Source: Pseudorhodobacter antarcticus
GTDB taxonomy: Bacteria > Pseudomonadota > Alphaproteobacteria > Rhodobacterales > Rhodobacteraceae
Length of the DNA: 64,000 bases
Reading direction: 5' to 3'
Assembly (NCBI RefSeq): GCF_900110135.1
Contig: NZ_FOCO01000007.1
Span: 85,859 to 149,858, forward strand
A program made the translations under genes and the position numbers. Below the pieces are notes generated by a model. That model did no database searches and was not told the DNA's origin. It saw only the letters and a list, made by a program, of their open reading frames with translations. Positions within the stretch are counted from its first letter, which is position 1. Each line of letters starts with the position of its first letter. Below are positions 9,677-22,785 of this stretch, one piece after another.

Positions 9677-9691
9677 GAACTTTATGAGAAC
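9677..9691 (-). promoter_or_regulatory. LexA box 2, GAAC-N7-GAAC
   Basis: GAAC at 9677-9680 and GAAC at 9688-9691 are seven bases apart; on the minus strand this is GTTC-N7-GTTC. A further GAAC at 9698-9701 follows with spacing six. Together with box 1 this gives two perfect operators within 53 bases, upstream of the 40-residue peptide gene and just past the recG stop. Confidence 0.75.
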
Positions 9692-9709
9692 ATCTTAGAA
9701 CAAAAAGGG

Positions 9710-13947
<4,238 letters not shown>

Positions 13948-13981
13948 TTAGGGGCAGGTCACGCCCGCGTCCAGATGCCAG

Positions 13982-14695
13982 TCACGCACCAATGGCAAAA
14001 CGCGCTTCACCCTCGCCCTGCGCTGGGTCGCGCAACACATACCCACGGCCCCAGACCGTTTCGATATGGTTCACACCACCCGTCGCCTCCGCCAGTTTTT
14101 TGCGCAATTTGCAGATGAACACGTCGATAATTTTCAACTCAGGCTCATCCATGCCGCCATAAAGATGGTTCAAGAACATCTCCTTGGTCAGTGTGGTGCC
14201 TTTGCGCAACGACAAAAGTTCCAGCATTTGATACTCTTTGCCAGTCAAATGCACAGTCTTGCTGTCAACCTCAACCGTTTTTGCATCAAGGTTCACGCAG
14301 ACCTTTCCGGTCTTAATAATTGATTGCGAATGACCTTTGGAGCGTCGAATGATCGCATGGATCCGTGCCACCAATTCCTCGCGGTGAAACGGTTTGGTCA
14401 TATAGTCATCGGCCCCAAAGCCAAAGCCTTTCAGCTTACTTTCGGTATCATCGGCCCCCGACAGAATCAAAATAGGCGTGTCGATCCGTGCCAGCCGCAA
14501 TTGGCGCAGCACGTCATGCCCGCTCATATCCGGCAGATTGATATCCAACAAAATTAAATCGTAATCATACAGTTTTGCAAGATCGATCCCCTCCTCGCCC
14601 AAGTCCGTGCAAAACACGTTCAGGTTGGCATGGGTCAGCATCAATTCGATGCTGCGTGAGGTGGTGGGATCGTCTTCAACCAAAAGGATTCGCAT
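13982..14695 (-). CDS. ctrA: Cell-cycle response regulator CtrA
   Basis: OmpR-family response regulator that controls cell-cycle, motility or gene-transfer genes in alphaproteobacteria. Starting at MRILLVEDD the protein is 237 residues with phosphoacceptor Asp51 ([13 protein letters not shown]) and Lys in [11 protein letters not shown]. The C-terminal winged helix ([14 protein letters not shown] ... [14 protein letters not shown] ... [10 protein letters not shown]) is the CtrA type. A longer start at 14722 is in frame, but 14695 gives the family N-terminus. The gene lies 95 bases downstream of sciP, its known inhibitor. TTAACCAT, a CtrA half-site, lies about 50 bases upstream, suggesting autoregulation. 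Confidence 0.95.
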   Translation of the reverse strand: MRILLVEDDPTTSRSIELMLTHANLNVFCTDLGEEGIDLAKLYDYDLILLDINLPDMSGHDVLRQLRLARIDTPILILSGADDTESKLKGFGFGADDYMTKPFHREELVARIHAIIRRSKGHSQSIIKTGKVCVNLDAKTVEVDSKTVHLTGKEYQMLELLSLRKGTTLTKEMFLNHLYGGMDEPELKIIDVFICKLRKKLAEATGGVNHIETVWGRGYVLRDPAQGEGEARFAIGA

Positions 14696-14725
14696 ATTCA
14701 GTAACTCCGCATCTAGCCGCATTCA

Positions 14726-14752
14726 TTAACCACTTTGCAGACGAATGGTTAA
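14726..14752. promoter_or_regulatory. Inverted TTAACCA repeat upstream of ctrA
   Basis: TTAACCA at 14726-14732 and TGGTTAA at 14746-14752 form a perfect 7-base inverted repeat with 13 bases between. The minus-strand copy reads TTAACCAT, the half-site reported for CtrA in Caulobacter. The element lies 31-57 bases before the ctrA start, so CtrA (and perhaps SciP) may act on it. It is not the classical TTAA-N7-TTAA arrangement. Confidence 0.45.
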
Positions 14753-14790
14753 CTGAGAGTTACTGTCACAAAGCCTATTGAAAAAACAAT

Positions 14791-15069
14791 CTAAAGTTGT
14801 CTGTATTTCTGAATTGCTGTCACTTTTAGGGCATTTTCGCCATGAACCTCCACCGCGGCGCGCCACAAAGCGAATTCCTCAGCCGACAGGGCATAGCGTT
14901 CCAACGCCTCTGATTCGGGGATAAGGCCATAGACCACCGCCTTGACAACAATCGCTTTTCGGCTGGCGACCCAGCGCCGCGTGTCCGCAGGCGGCAGATC
15001 AGCCCGGTTTAGGACCGTTCCATCTGGAAGCGTGACTTGCCGGGGACCATCAACTTTTTTCAAATACAT
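14791..15069 (-). CDS. sciP: CtrA inhibitor SciP (DUF1153 family)
   Basis: Small helix-turn-helix protein that in Caulobacter binds CtrA and blocks its activation of target promoters. The 92-residue protein matches the family closely: LPDGTVLNRADLPPADTRRW, then RKAIVVKAVVYGLIPESEALERYALSAEEFALWRAAVEVHGENALKVT broken across residues 30-85. TTG and GTG codons just upstream are in frame, but ATG at 15069 follows GTGAGG at a good distance. It is next to ctrA in the same direction, so regulator and inhibitor may share a transcript. Confidence 0.9.
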   Translation of the reverse strand: MYLKKVDGPRQVTLPDGTVLNRADLPPADTRRWVASRKAIVVKAVVYGLIPESEALERYALSAEEFALWRAAVEVHGENALKVTAIQKYRQL

Positions 15070-15133
15070 CACCAACCCTCACCTTTGGGGGTCAGATTGC
15101 CGGATTACCCTTAATCAAGCGTAAAACGTGGGG

Positions 15134-15162
15134 TTGGAGAGTGCGTTGCATTTTCCTATATT
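15134..15162 (+). promoter_or_regulatory. Probable sigma-70 promoter of mnmA
   Basis: TTGGAG at 15134-15139 and TATATT at 15157-15162 are separated by 17 bases and lie 28 bases ahead of the mnmA start. This fits a housekeeping promoter in the divergent region between sciP and mnmA. Confidence 0.45.
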
Positions 15163-15189
15163 ACAACACATCAGAATAGAGGTTTGAAA

Positions 15190-16326
15190 ATGTCGCTTGA
15201 TCACCCCCTTAACTCCCTTGGTTTTGCCAAGCCCCCTGCCGAGACGCGGGTCGTGGTCGCCATGTCCGGGGGTGTCGACAGCTCTGCCGTGGCGGCGCAA
15301 CTGGCATCAGAAGGGTATGATGTGGTCGGCGTGACCTTGCAGCTGTATGACCACGGGGCGGCCTTGGCGAAAAAAGGGGCCTGTTGTGCGGGGCGCGATA
15401 TCCATGATGCGCGGCGCGTGGCGGAGACCATGGGGTTCCCGCATTATGTTTTGGACTATGAAAACACGTTTCGCGCGGCGGTGATGGATGAGTTTGCCGA
15501 CGCCTATCTGGCGGGGGCGACGCCGGTGCCGTGCATTCGCTGCAACGAACGCGTGAAATTTAAGGACCTGTTGAACACCGCGCACGATTTAGATGCGGAT
15601 TGTATGGCGACGGGGCACTATATTCAACGCAAGGACGGCGTGGCGGGCCCGGAATTGCACATGGCGGCGGACCACGCGCGCGACCAAAGTTATTTCTTGT
15701 TTTCAACCACGGCGGAGCAGTTGGCCTATTTGCGATTTCCTTTGGGGCATCTGGAAAGCAAGGCCGAGACGCGGGCGTTGGCGGCGAAGTTTGGGTTGAC
15801 GGTGGCGGACAAACCCGACAGCCAGGATATTTGTTTTGTGCCGAACGGAAATTATGCGGCTGTCATTGAAAAACTGCGGCCCGGTGCGGCCGATCCGGGC
15901 GAGATTGTGGATATGGAGGGCCGGGTGTTGGGGGAGCATCGCGGGGTGATTCACTATACAATCGGGCAGCGGCGCGGCCTTGGGATTGGGGGGTTAGACG
16001 ATCCTTTGTATGTGGTAAAACTGGACGCGGAGTTGAAGCGGGTTGTGGTGGGGCCGAAGGAGGCGCTGTCGACCCGGATGGTGCCGCTGCGTGAGATCAA
16101 TTGGTTGGGGGACGCGCCCTTGGACAGCCGAGCGGAATGGCATGTGATGGTCAAGGTGCGGTCCACGCGCGCGCCGCGCAGGGCGATTTTGCGGCCCCTT
16201 TCAGCGACCACGGCGACGGTGGAATTGTTGAGCCCGGAGGAAGGCGTATCGCCTGGGCAGGCCTGCGTGTTTTATGAAGGTGAGGGCAGCCGGGTTTTGG
16301 GCGGCGGCTGGGTGTGGCGCGGGTAA
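15190..16326 (+). CDS. mnmA: tRNA-specific 2-thiouridylase MnmA
   Basis: Adds the 2-thio group to uridine-34 of tRNA-Lys, -Glu and -Gln using ATP and persulfide sulfur. The 378-residue protein has the PP-loop [16 protein letters not shown] near the N-terminus, the catalytic cysteine in [15 protein letters not shown], the partner cysteine in [13 protein letters not shown], and the [15 protein letters not shown] segment. A TTG at 15184 is in frame, but ATG at 15190 has AGAGG seven bases ahead. It is divergent from sciP and convergent with lpxB. Confidence 0.96.
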   Translation: MSLDHPLNSLGFAKPPAETRVVVAMSGGVDSSAVAAQLASEGYDVVGVTLQLYDHGAALAKKGACCAGRDIHDARRVAETMGFPHYVLDYENTFRAAVMDEFADAYLAGATPVPCIRCNERVKFKDLLNTAHDLDADCMATGHYIQRKDGVAGPELHMAADHARDQSYFLFSTTAEQLAYLRFPLGHLESKAETRALAAKFGLTVADKPDSQDICFVPNGNYAAVIEKLRPGAADPGEIVDMEGRVLGEHRGVIHYTIGQRRGLGIGGLDDPLYVVKLDAELKRVVVGPKEALSTRMVPLREINWLGDAPLDSRAEWHVMVKVRSTRAPRRAILRPLSATTATVELLSPEEGVSPGQACVFYEGEGSRVLGGGWVWRG

Positions 16327-16434
16327 GGATCGCGCGCGATGCGATTGGTAGCGCGTTGATTTTATTTGAGTTTGGTTTTTTTGTTAAGAGAATTTTAAGA
16401 AATTGAACCGCGATTTCATGCGGTAAAATAGGTG

Positions 16435-16466
16435 CCTGCGGCGCAGGTATTTTTGCCAAGATGAAT
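16435..16466. repeat. Dispersed intergenic repeat copy 1, with small hairpin
   Basis: GGTATTTTTGCCAAGATG at 16446-16463 recurs with one change at 28804 and more loosely at 56406. Here it follows a short hairpin (CCTGC-GGC-GCAGG at 16435-16447) and ends directly at the lpxB stop. The hairpin followed by TATTTTT could act as a weak terminator for rightward transcription out of mnmA. Confidence 0.5.
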
Positions 16467-17588
16467 TTAGAAAGCGCGGTTTAGGGCCTTTAGGACCGAA
16501 TGGGCGGCGCGCAGGTTTGGCGGTTCGCCGCCTTGCCCCAAGCGTTGCATTGTGAGGTGCATGGCGGCATGTTGGGCGGCTGTGGCGGGGCCGTTTTGCA
16601 TCAAGGATAACAAGGCGGGCGCGAGGTTTTGCGCGGTGCAATCGGGGCCGAGAAATTCGGGGATTGTGCGCGTTTCAGACACCAGATTGACCAAGGTGAC
16701 AGTATCGACCAGCGCGGCGCGGCGCATCAGCCATAGAGTGATAGGGTTCATTTTATAAGCAATGACCATCGGGCAAGCGTTGGCGGCGAGTTCCAAGGAG
16801 ACAGTGCCGGAGGCGGCGATGGCGACAGTTGCGTTGGCGAAGGCTGCGCGTTTATGGGTCGCATCTTCAATAATATCGGGCTGTATGGGCCAATCGCGGG
16901 TGAGGTCGCGCACAAGAGGCGCCACGCCGCGCACGGTTGGCAAGGCCACGCGCGCTGTGGGGTGGTGGGCTTTTAGGAGGGCGAGGGTTTGGCCGATGAT
17001 GGGGGCGAGGAGGGACACTTCGCCACGCCGCGAGCCGGGGAGGGCAAGGATGAGAGGGCTGGTTTGTGGAGTTTTGAGCGCCAAGGGTTCGCTGACAACC
17101 GGGTGGCCAACGAAATCGCAGGTCATGCCTGCGGCCTGCATCAAAGGCGGTTCAAACGGCAAAAGCGCCAGAACATGGTCGATATAGGCGGCCATTTTGG
17201 CGGCGCGGCCGGGACGCCATGCCCAAACAGAAGGGGCGACGTAATGGATTGTTTTCATTGCGGGCCGGGCCGCTTTGACGATTTTGGCCACGCGCAGGCA
17301 AAAATCGGGGCTGTCGATGGTGATGAGGGCGTCCGCGTTTTCGGCCAAGGTCGCTGCGGCGCTTTGGGCGATGCGGCGTTTGAGGGCCCGGTATTTGGGC
17401 AGAATTTCGGCGATGCCCATCACCGAGAGTTCCTCCATCGGGAAAAGCGAGGCAAGCCCTTCGGCCTGCATCAAAGGTCCGCCAATACCGTGGAATTGAA
17501 GGTTTGGGACGAGGGTTTTGAGAGCCTGCATCAGCGCCGCACCGAGGCGGTCCCCCGAGGGTTCGCCCGCGATGAGCGTGAGTTTCAT
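16467..17588 (-). CDS. lpxB: Lipid-A-disaccharide synthase
   Basis: Glycosyltransferase family 19 enzyme that joins UDP-diacylglucosamine and lipid X to make the lipid A disaccharide at the inner membrane. The 373-residue protein begins MKLTLIAGEPSGDRLGAAL and has the conserved HGIGGPLM, DSPDFCLRVAK, HYVAPSVWAWRPGRAAK and LPGSRRGEV motifs; IAASGTVSLELA is also present. The start at 17588 overlaps the lpxI stop by four bases and is preferred over the longer in-frame start at 17615. It is the last gene of the envelope cluster. Confidence 0.96.
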   Translation of the reverse strand: MKLTLIAGEPSGDRLGAALMQALKTLVPNLQFHGIGGPLMQAEGLASLFPMEELSVMGIAEILPKYRALKRRIAQSAAATLAENADALITIDSPDFCLRVAKIVKAARPAMKTIHYVAPSVWAWRPGRAAKMAAYIDHVLALLPFEPPLMQAAGMTCDFVGHPVVSEPLALKTPQTSPLILALPGSRRGEVSLLAPIIGQTLALLKAHHPTARVALPTVRGVAPLVRDLTRDWPIQPDIIEDATHKRAAFANATVAIAASGTVSLELAANACPMVIAYKMNPITLWLMRRAALVDTVTLVNLVSETRTIPEFLGPDCTAQNLAPALLSLMQNGPATAAQHAAMHLTMQRLGQGGEPPNLRAAHSVLKALNRAF

Positions 17589-18403
17589 GGCTGTCCCTGA
17601 TCGTCGCGCGACCACAGGAACAGGCCGAGCGCATTGGCTTGGGTTATGAGCGCGGGTTGGTCGAGGAGGATGACGCCGCCCGTTTGAAACGCTATACCGC
17701 CAAGGCCAGCGCGCGCAACCATATCAAGGGTTTGCGGGCCGATGGTGGGTTGGTCAATGCGGATATCTTGGCCGGGTTTGGGGGTTTTGAAATAGAGGCC
17801 ACGGGTGGCGCGAGGGCGCAAATTGGCGGGGATTTGCATGACCCCTGCCAGCATCGCATCGGTGCCCGTCAGGGTTTCCACGGCAAGGCAAAGGCCCGCC
17901 TGCACCACTGCGCCCTGCCCCACATCCACGGCCCCCAAGGCGGCGGTGATGGTGGCGGCACGCATGGCATCGTTGCGATCCTGGTCGGTGATCTGGCCCG
18001 CAAGGAGGCCGGGACCGGGGGTAAGATGCGGGGCGATATCGGTCGCGCCGACGATTTTTAGATCAAATTCGGTGAAAATGTTAAGCACTTCGCGCAATGT
18101 GGCATCATCGCCCGATTGCATCGCCGCGATCAAGCGCGGGACCATTTGCGCGGTCAAAGGATCGAACAAGGACGGGTCGAGAACGGGGCGCTGCACGGCC
18201 CCTGCGAAACAGACGCGCGTTATTCCTTGATCTATCAAATGGTTGAGGAAAGGGACCAACCGTTCAATGCGGAAATGCAGATCGGGGGTGAGGCCCGTTG
18301 GCGTGAAACCGTCAAGCGCCGCGATGAGGGGTTTTTGCGGCATTTGGGCGGCGAGGATAGCGGGCAGTCCCCCTGCCCCGGCGATGATCGCGATATCGGT
18401 CAT
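17585..18403 (-). CDS. lpxI: UDP-2,3-diacylglucosamine pyrophosphatase LpxI
   Basis: Converts UDP-2,3-diacylglucosamine to lipid X in organisms that lack LpxH. The 272-residue protein starts [18 protein letters not shown] and has the LpxI (DUF1009) segments GFTPTGLTPDLHFRIE, VCFAGAVQRPVLDPSLFDP and the C-terminal RIDQPTIGPQTLDMVARAGLGG. It sits between lpxA and lpxB with four-base overlaps on both sides, the standard alphaproteobacterial order. Confidence 0.95.
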   Translation of the reverse strand: MTDIAIIAGAGGLPAILAAQMPQKPLIAALDGFTPTGLTPDLHFRIERLVPFLNHLIDQGITRVCFAGAVQRPVLDPSLFDPLTAQMVPRLIAAMQSGDDATLREVLNIFTEFDLKIVGATDIAPHLTPGPGLLAGQITDQDRNDAMRAATITAALGAVDVGQGAVVQAGLCLAVETLTGTDAMLAGVMQIPANLRPRATRGLYFKTPKPGQDIRIDQPTIGPQTLDMVARAGLGGIAFQTGGVILLDQPALITQANALGLFLWSRDDQGQP

Positions 18404-19185
18404 TTTGGCGTTAGGAACGAACGGTCGCTGGCGGACAGGATGAAATCGGTCATTTCGCGCACATGCGGGCTGTCTGATTCGTCGGCCAAACGGCGGGCGC
18501 GGTCAAGGAACGTACCATCACCTTGGGCCAGCATTTGGTATCCGGCGCGCAGGGCAGTGATTTCTGACCGTTCCACGCCGCGACGTTTGAGGCCGACGAG
18601 GTTCAACCCATCAAGTTCGCCGCGCGGCCCTTGCACCAAGCCATGCGGCAGAACGTCATTGGTGACCATTGTGACGGCGCCGATGATCGCGCCATGCCCC
18701 ACGCGCACCCATTGATGCACGCCCGACAACCCGCCTATGATCACATCATCGCCAATTTGGCAATGGCCCGCGACCGCTGCTTGGTTGGCAAGGATGACGC
18801 GGTTGCCCACTTGGGCGTCATGGCCGATATGCGAGCCGGTCATCAGCAAGCAATCATCGCCAACGCGGGTGATGCCGCCGCCACCCGAGGTGCCGGTGTT
18901 CAGCGTAGCACCTTCGCGGATGCGGCAGCGTGCGCCGACGATAAGGCGGGTGCGTTCGCCTTTGAATTTCAGGTCTTGCGGCACCTCGCCCACGCAGGCG
19001 AAAGGGAAAATGATGGTGCCAGTGCCAATGTCGGTCCAGCCCGTCACGACCGCATGGGATTTGAGGGTGACGTTTTCGGCAAGGGTGACTTCGGGCCCCA
19101 CGATGCAGAACGGGCCAATGGTGCAGCCTGCGCCGATGGTGGCGCCCGGTTCGACAATGGCTGTGGGGTGGATGGTGGCGGTCAT
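18400..19185 (-). CDS. lpxA: Acyl-ACP--UDP-N-acetylglucosamine O-acyltransferase
   Basis: First enzyme of lipid A synthesis: moves a 3-hydroxyacyl chain from ACP to UDP-GlcNAc. The 261-residue protein shows the hexapeptide repeats of a left-handed beta-helix ([22 protein letters not shown] and onward) with the catalytic histidine in [15 protein letters not shown]. The C-terminal helical domain contains [15 protein letters not shown]. Its start overlaps the fabZ stop. Confidence 0.97.
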   Translation of the reverse strand: MTATIHPTAIVEPGATIGAGCTIGPFCIVGPEVTLAENVTLKSHAVVTGWTDIGTGTIIFPFACVGEVPQDLKFKGERTRLIVGARCRIREGATLNTGTSGGGGITRVGDDCLLMTGSHIGHDAQVGNRVILANQAAVAGHCQIGDDVIIGGLSGVHQWVRVGHGAIIGAVTMVTNDVLPHGLVQGPRGELDGLNLVGLKRRGVERSEITALRAGYQMLAQGDGTFLDRARRLADESDSPHVREMTDFILSASDRSFLTPK

Positions 19186-19652
19186 GCTTTTGGCAGGTCC
19201 ATCATGGCGGTAAATTCAGCTTGGGCGCACAATTCTCCATCGACCAGAGCGCGGCCTTCAAATTTCCAGACCTTGCCGCCGCCGCGTTTGACAGTGACAT
19301 GCAGTTCCATCACATCGCCCGGCACGACCATGCGGCGGAATTTCACCGCGTCCAGCCCCATGAAATAGACCAGCAGGTTTTTATCGGCAAGGTTGAGCGA
19401 GACGCCGACGAGAACGCCCGAAGTTTGAGCCAGCGCCTCAATAATCTGGACGCCGGGGAACACGGGTTTGCCGGGGAAATGCCCTTGGAATTGCGGTTCG
19501 TTCATTGTGACGCATTTGATGCCGACGGCGGATTGGTTGGGGACGATATCGCGGACTTTATCAACCAAAAGAAAGGGGTAGCGGTGCGGCAGGATGCGCT
19601 GGATCAGGGCGATGTCGGCGGTGGTGGGGATGGGGGGTGCGGCATCGATCAT
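19182..19652 (-). CDS. fabZ: 3-hydroxyacyl-ACP dehydratase FabZ
   Basis: Hot-dog fold dehydratase of fatty acid synthesis. The 156-residue protein has [15 protein letters not shown] and the active-site stretch [23 protein letters not shown] with catalytic His and Glu. It lies in the lipid A cluster, sharing the 3-hydroxyacyl-ACP pool with LpxA. In many proteobacteria lpxD precedes this gene; here skp precedes it directly with a 73-base gap. Confidence 0.97.
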   Translation of the reverse strand: MIDAAPPIPTTADIALIQRILPHRYPFLLVDKVRDIVPNQSAVGIKCVTMNEPQFQGHFPGKPVFPGVQIIEALAQTSGVLVGVSLNLADKNLLVYFMGLDAVKFRRMVVPGDVMELHVTVKRGGGKVWKFEGRALVDGELCAQAEFTAMMDLPKA

Positions 19653-19725
19653 CGGGGTACTCCATCATAACAAACTGCGCGGGGCGGTAGGGTTTGGCTA
19701 TCAAAGCGGGCCTGCGGGCGCAAGG

Positions 19726-20295
19726 TTAGGGGGTGGCTGGCGGGGTTAGGCGGGCGTCGATGCGGTCGATGGCGGCCTGGGTGATGTCGGCGCGGTCAAG
19801 GCTGAGGATGATGGTGGAGCGGTCGACCAGCATCACAGCCCCCATTTCTTGCATCATTTCGGCAAGGATGGGCACGGCTTCGTCAAAAAACCTTTGTTGG
19901 TCAAGGTCGCGTTGGCGTTTCAGGTCGCGGTCTTTGATGCCCCAAGCGGCACGGATCCCTTCGACCTTGTCGTCAAAGGCGCTGGCGAGAGGGGCGAATT
20001 CGGCGGGGGGCAAAGTGGCGCGGCGTTCGGTGAGCAGGCGTTCCTCAATCTCGAGGTCCGATTCGATTTGGCGAATTTCGGATTGCAGCGCGCGCGAGGC
20101 GGCTTCGAGGGCGGTGAGGGATGCCTTGCCAAAAGCGCTGTCGGTGAACAGGCGTTGCTGGTCGATGGCGACAATCGGGGATTGGAAGGGGGCGGTTAGG
20201 GCGGGTGCGGGTGCAGGTGCAGGCGCGGTCTGGGCATAAGCCAAGGGCGGTGCGCATAGCACCGCCCCCAGCAAAAGGACCAAGACCCGCCGCAT
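19726..20295 (-). CDS. OmpH/Skp family periplasmic chaperone
   Basis: Periplasmic chaperone that keeps unfolded outer-membrane proteins soluble for the BAM complex. The 189-residue protein has a signal peptide (MRRVLVLLLGAVLCAPPLAYA, cleavage after AYA), an Ala-Pro rich linker, the Skp-type segment SPIVAIDQQRLFTDSAFGKAS and a long coiled-coil arm with SEIRQIESDLEIEERLLTERRATL. It directly follows bamA, sharing one base at the stop/start junction. Confidence 0.9.
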   Translation of the reverse strand: MRRVLVLLLGAVLCAPPLAYAQTAPAPAPAPALTAPFQSPIVAIDQQRLFTDSAFGKASLTALEAASRALQSEIRQIESDLEIEERLLTERRATLPPAEFAPLASAFDDKVEGIRAAWGIKDRDLKRQRDLDQQRFFDEAVPILAEMMQEMGAVMLVDRSTIILSLDRADITQAAIDRIDARLTPPATP

Positions 20296-22652
20296 CAGAA
20301 CGATGACGAAATGGTCAAATCGAACTTACGTTCTTTGTCGTAGCTTTCTTTCTTGATCGCGCGAGCAATGTTGAAGCGCAACGGGCCGATAGGCGTGTCC
20401 CAAAACAGCGACACACCGATGCTGGCGCGCAGGTTTGCGCTGTCATCCACGGCACCGATTGGGCCCCCCACGGGGCCGCCGTTCACGTTATCAAGGCTCC
20501 ACACCGTGCCAACATCTGCGAACACGCCGCCTTTGATGTTGTATTCATCGGGCAGACCGATTGGAAACTCTGCATCAAACCGGGCAACGGCGTACATATT
20601 GCCGCCCAATGCGTCTTGGTTTACGGCGTTCAGATCGCGCGGGCCGATGCCGTTGCTTTCAAACCCACGAATTTTCGAGTTCAAAAAGAACCGTTCCGTC
20701 ACACGGGAGTTGTTCTTGCTGGTGTTCAGCATCCCGCCTTCAAAAACCGCGCGCAGCGTTAGATCATCGTTCAGCACCCGGCGTTCCGCCAAGGCGAGCG
20801 CGTTGGTGTTGATAAATTGCAAATCCCCACCCAAGCCAGCGAAATCCTGGCTAAAGCGCAACAAGATGCCGCCGTTTGGATCAAGCCCCGTGGTGCGCGT
20901 ATCATAGGCAAAGGCGTAGCCGATGGAGGAGGAGAATTGCCCCCCCACCGCCTCCTCGGCATGCAAAATGACGGAGGAATTTGGTCCAACGTCCGAAATG
21001 CGGCTTTCGGATAGTTTATAGTTCAGCTGAAGCGTGCTGTTTTCACCGACAGGGAACCCGATGCCAAAGCCGATATTGGCGTCGCGGGTGTTGTAAAACG
21101 CATTCGCATTGTCGGTTTCGGTATAGCCCGCAAAGACCGAAAAATTCAAATCCCGGCCCAAAAACGCTGGTTCAGAGAAGTTGAAAGCCGCGGTTTTATT
21201 ATCCGTTCCAGTCCCAAGCGAGAGGCCGATGGTTTGGCCACGGCCAAGGAAGTTGGTTTCTTGAAACGCGGCGTTCAGGCCAACACCCGAATCCGCGCCA
21301 TAGGTCACGCCAAAGGACAGCGAGCCTGTGGGCTGCTCTTCGACATCGACATTGACGATGACTTGGTCAGGCGCGCTGCCTTGTTCGGCATCCACCTTGG
21401 CATCTTTGAAAAAGCCAAGCGCGCGGATGCGTTCCGCGGCGCGGCGCACTTCGCGCGGGTTGAAGGGGTCCCCCTCGGCGGCCCGAAATTCACGGCGGAT
21501 CACGGAATCGAGGGTTGTGGTGTTGCCTTCGATATCAATGCGTTCCACGAAAACGCGATCACCTTTGGAGATCACAAATTCCACATCCAACGTCAAACCG
21601 CGTGGGTTGCGGGTGATGCGCGGTTCAAACTTGACGAAATTCAAGCCTTTGCGCAGCGCAAGGTTTTCCATACGGGTGATGTTGTTTTCGATCACGGTGG
21701 GGGTGTAGGTCACGCCCGAGCGCAGTTTTTGCACCGCTTCAAATTCGGCGGCGTCAATTTCGGGGATTTCCGAAATGGTAGACACCCGGCCCACTTTGAA
21801 ACTTTGGCCTTCGCGCACGTTGAACGTGACGAAAAAGCCATCACGTTCACGGGTCACTTCGCCAACAGCATCCAGCACTTGGAAATCGGCATACCCGCGC
21901 GCGGCGTAGAAATCGCGCAGCAATTGTTTGTCAAATTCGATGCGGTCGGCGATGAATGTGTCGGATTGGATGATGCTGCGGAAAAGCCCTGCCTGTTTGG
22001 TGGCCAGCACTTGGCGCAAACGGCGGTCGGAAAACGCGCGGTTGCCGACGAAAGACAAACGCTCCACCTCGACCACTTTGCCTTCTTTGATGTCGAACAC
22101 CAGATCGACGCGGTTGCCGGACCGGCGGATGATGCGCGGATCAACGGTGACGGCGAACCGCCCCCCCTCTTGATACGCTTTGGTGATTTCGGCGGCGTCC
22201 GCCTCGGCTTGCGCGGGGGAAAACACGCGGCGCGATTGGGATTTGATGATGCCAGCCAGCATTTCATCTTTCAAACGGCGGTTGCCTTCGAAATTGATGA
22301 CGCTGATGGTGGGAAATTCTTTGACCGCGATCACAAGGGTGCCACCTTGGGGCGTGATTTGCACGCTTTCAAACAGACCTGCGGCGGAAATACGCTGGAA
22401 TGCGTCGTTCAATTCGCCCGCGCTGACCGTTTGGCCCTGCCCGATTCCGGCGTAAGATAGAATGGTGGCTGCGTCGACGCGTTCATTCCCTTCCACCTTT
22501 ACGGTGGAAAAGCTGTAAGATTGCGCCGCTGCAGGCGTGCCCATCCCCAGCGAAGTGATTGAGAGAATTGCGAAAACCGAAAGGGCGGCGCTGTGCCGAC
22601 CAAATTGGCGCAAGATGTTGCGGGAGACTGGACCCCGTTCCGCAATATACAT
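20295..22652 (-). CDS. bamA: Outer membrane protein assembly factor BamA
   Basis: Central pore of the BAM complex that folds beta-barrels into the outer membrane. The 785-residue protein has a signal peptide ending GTPAAAQ, five POTRA repeats (from SFSTVKVEGNERVDAATIL to about residue 430) and a 16-strand barrel with the VRGF-type motif KIRGFESNGIGPRD. The last residue is Phe (ISSSF), as the barrel signal requires. ATG at 22652 has GGGGCAG ahead and gives a proper signal peptide; the frame is open to a TTG at 22712. Confidence 0.96.
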   Translation of the reverse strand: MYIAERGPVSRNILRQFGRHSAALSVFAILSITSLGMGTPAAAQSYSFSTVKVEGNERVDAATILSYAGIGQGQTVSAGELNDAFQRISAAGLFESVQITPQGGTLVIAVKEFPTISVINFEGNRRLKDEMLAGIIKSQSRRVFSPAQAEADAAEITKAYQEGGRFAVTVDPRIIRRSGNRVDLVFDIKEGKVVEVERLSFVGNRAFSDRRLRQVLATKQAGLFRSIIQSDTFIADRIEFDKQLLRDFYAARGYADFQVLDAVGEVTRERDGFFVTFNVREGQSFKVGRVSTISEIPEIDAAEFEAVQKLRSGVTYTPTVIENNITRMENLALRKGLNFVKFEPRITRNPRGLTLDVEFVISKGDRVFVERIDIEGNTTTLDSVIRREFRAAEGDPFNPREVRRAAERIRALGFFKDAKVDAEQGSAPDQVIVNVDVEEQPTGSLSFGVTYGADSGVGLNAAFQETNFLGRGQTIGLSLGTGTDNKTAAFNFSEPAFLGRDLNFSVFAGYTETDNANAFYNTRDANIGFGIGFPVGENSTLQLNYKLSESRISDVGPNSSVILHAEEAVGGQFSSSIGYAFAYDTRTTGLDPNGGILLRFSQDFAGLGGDLQFINTNALALAERRVLNDDLTLRAVFEGGMLNTSKNNSRVTERFFLNSKIRGFESNGIGPRDLNAVNQDALGGNMYAVARFDAEFPIGLPDEYNIKGGVFADVGTVWSLDNVNGGPVGGPIGAVDDSANLRASIGVSLFWDTPIGPLRFNIARAIKKESYDKERKFDLTISSSF

Positions 22653-22785
22653 TGTTCTGCCCCATTTTGTTACTATTTCCCCCTGATTAGCGGGAATGTA
22701 ACGGCTTGTCAAAAGGGCAGAGTGGCTTATTGTTTCAATATCTTGCAGTAATGTCGAATTGCTGCGCCAGATTAGGTGTTCAAGA

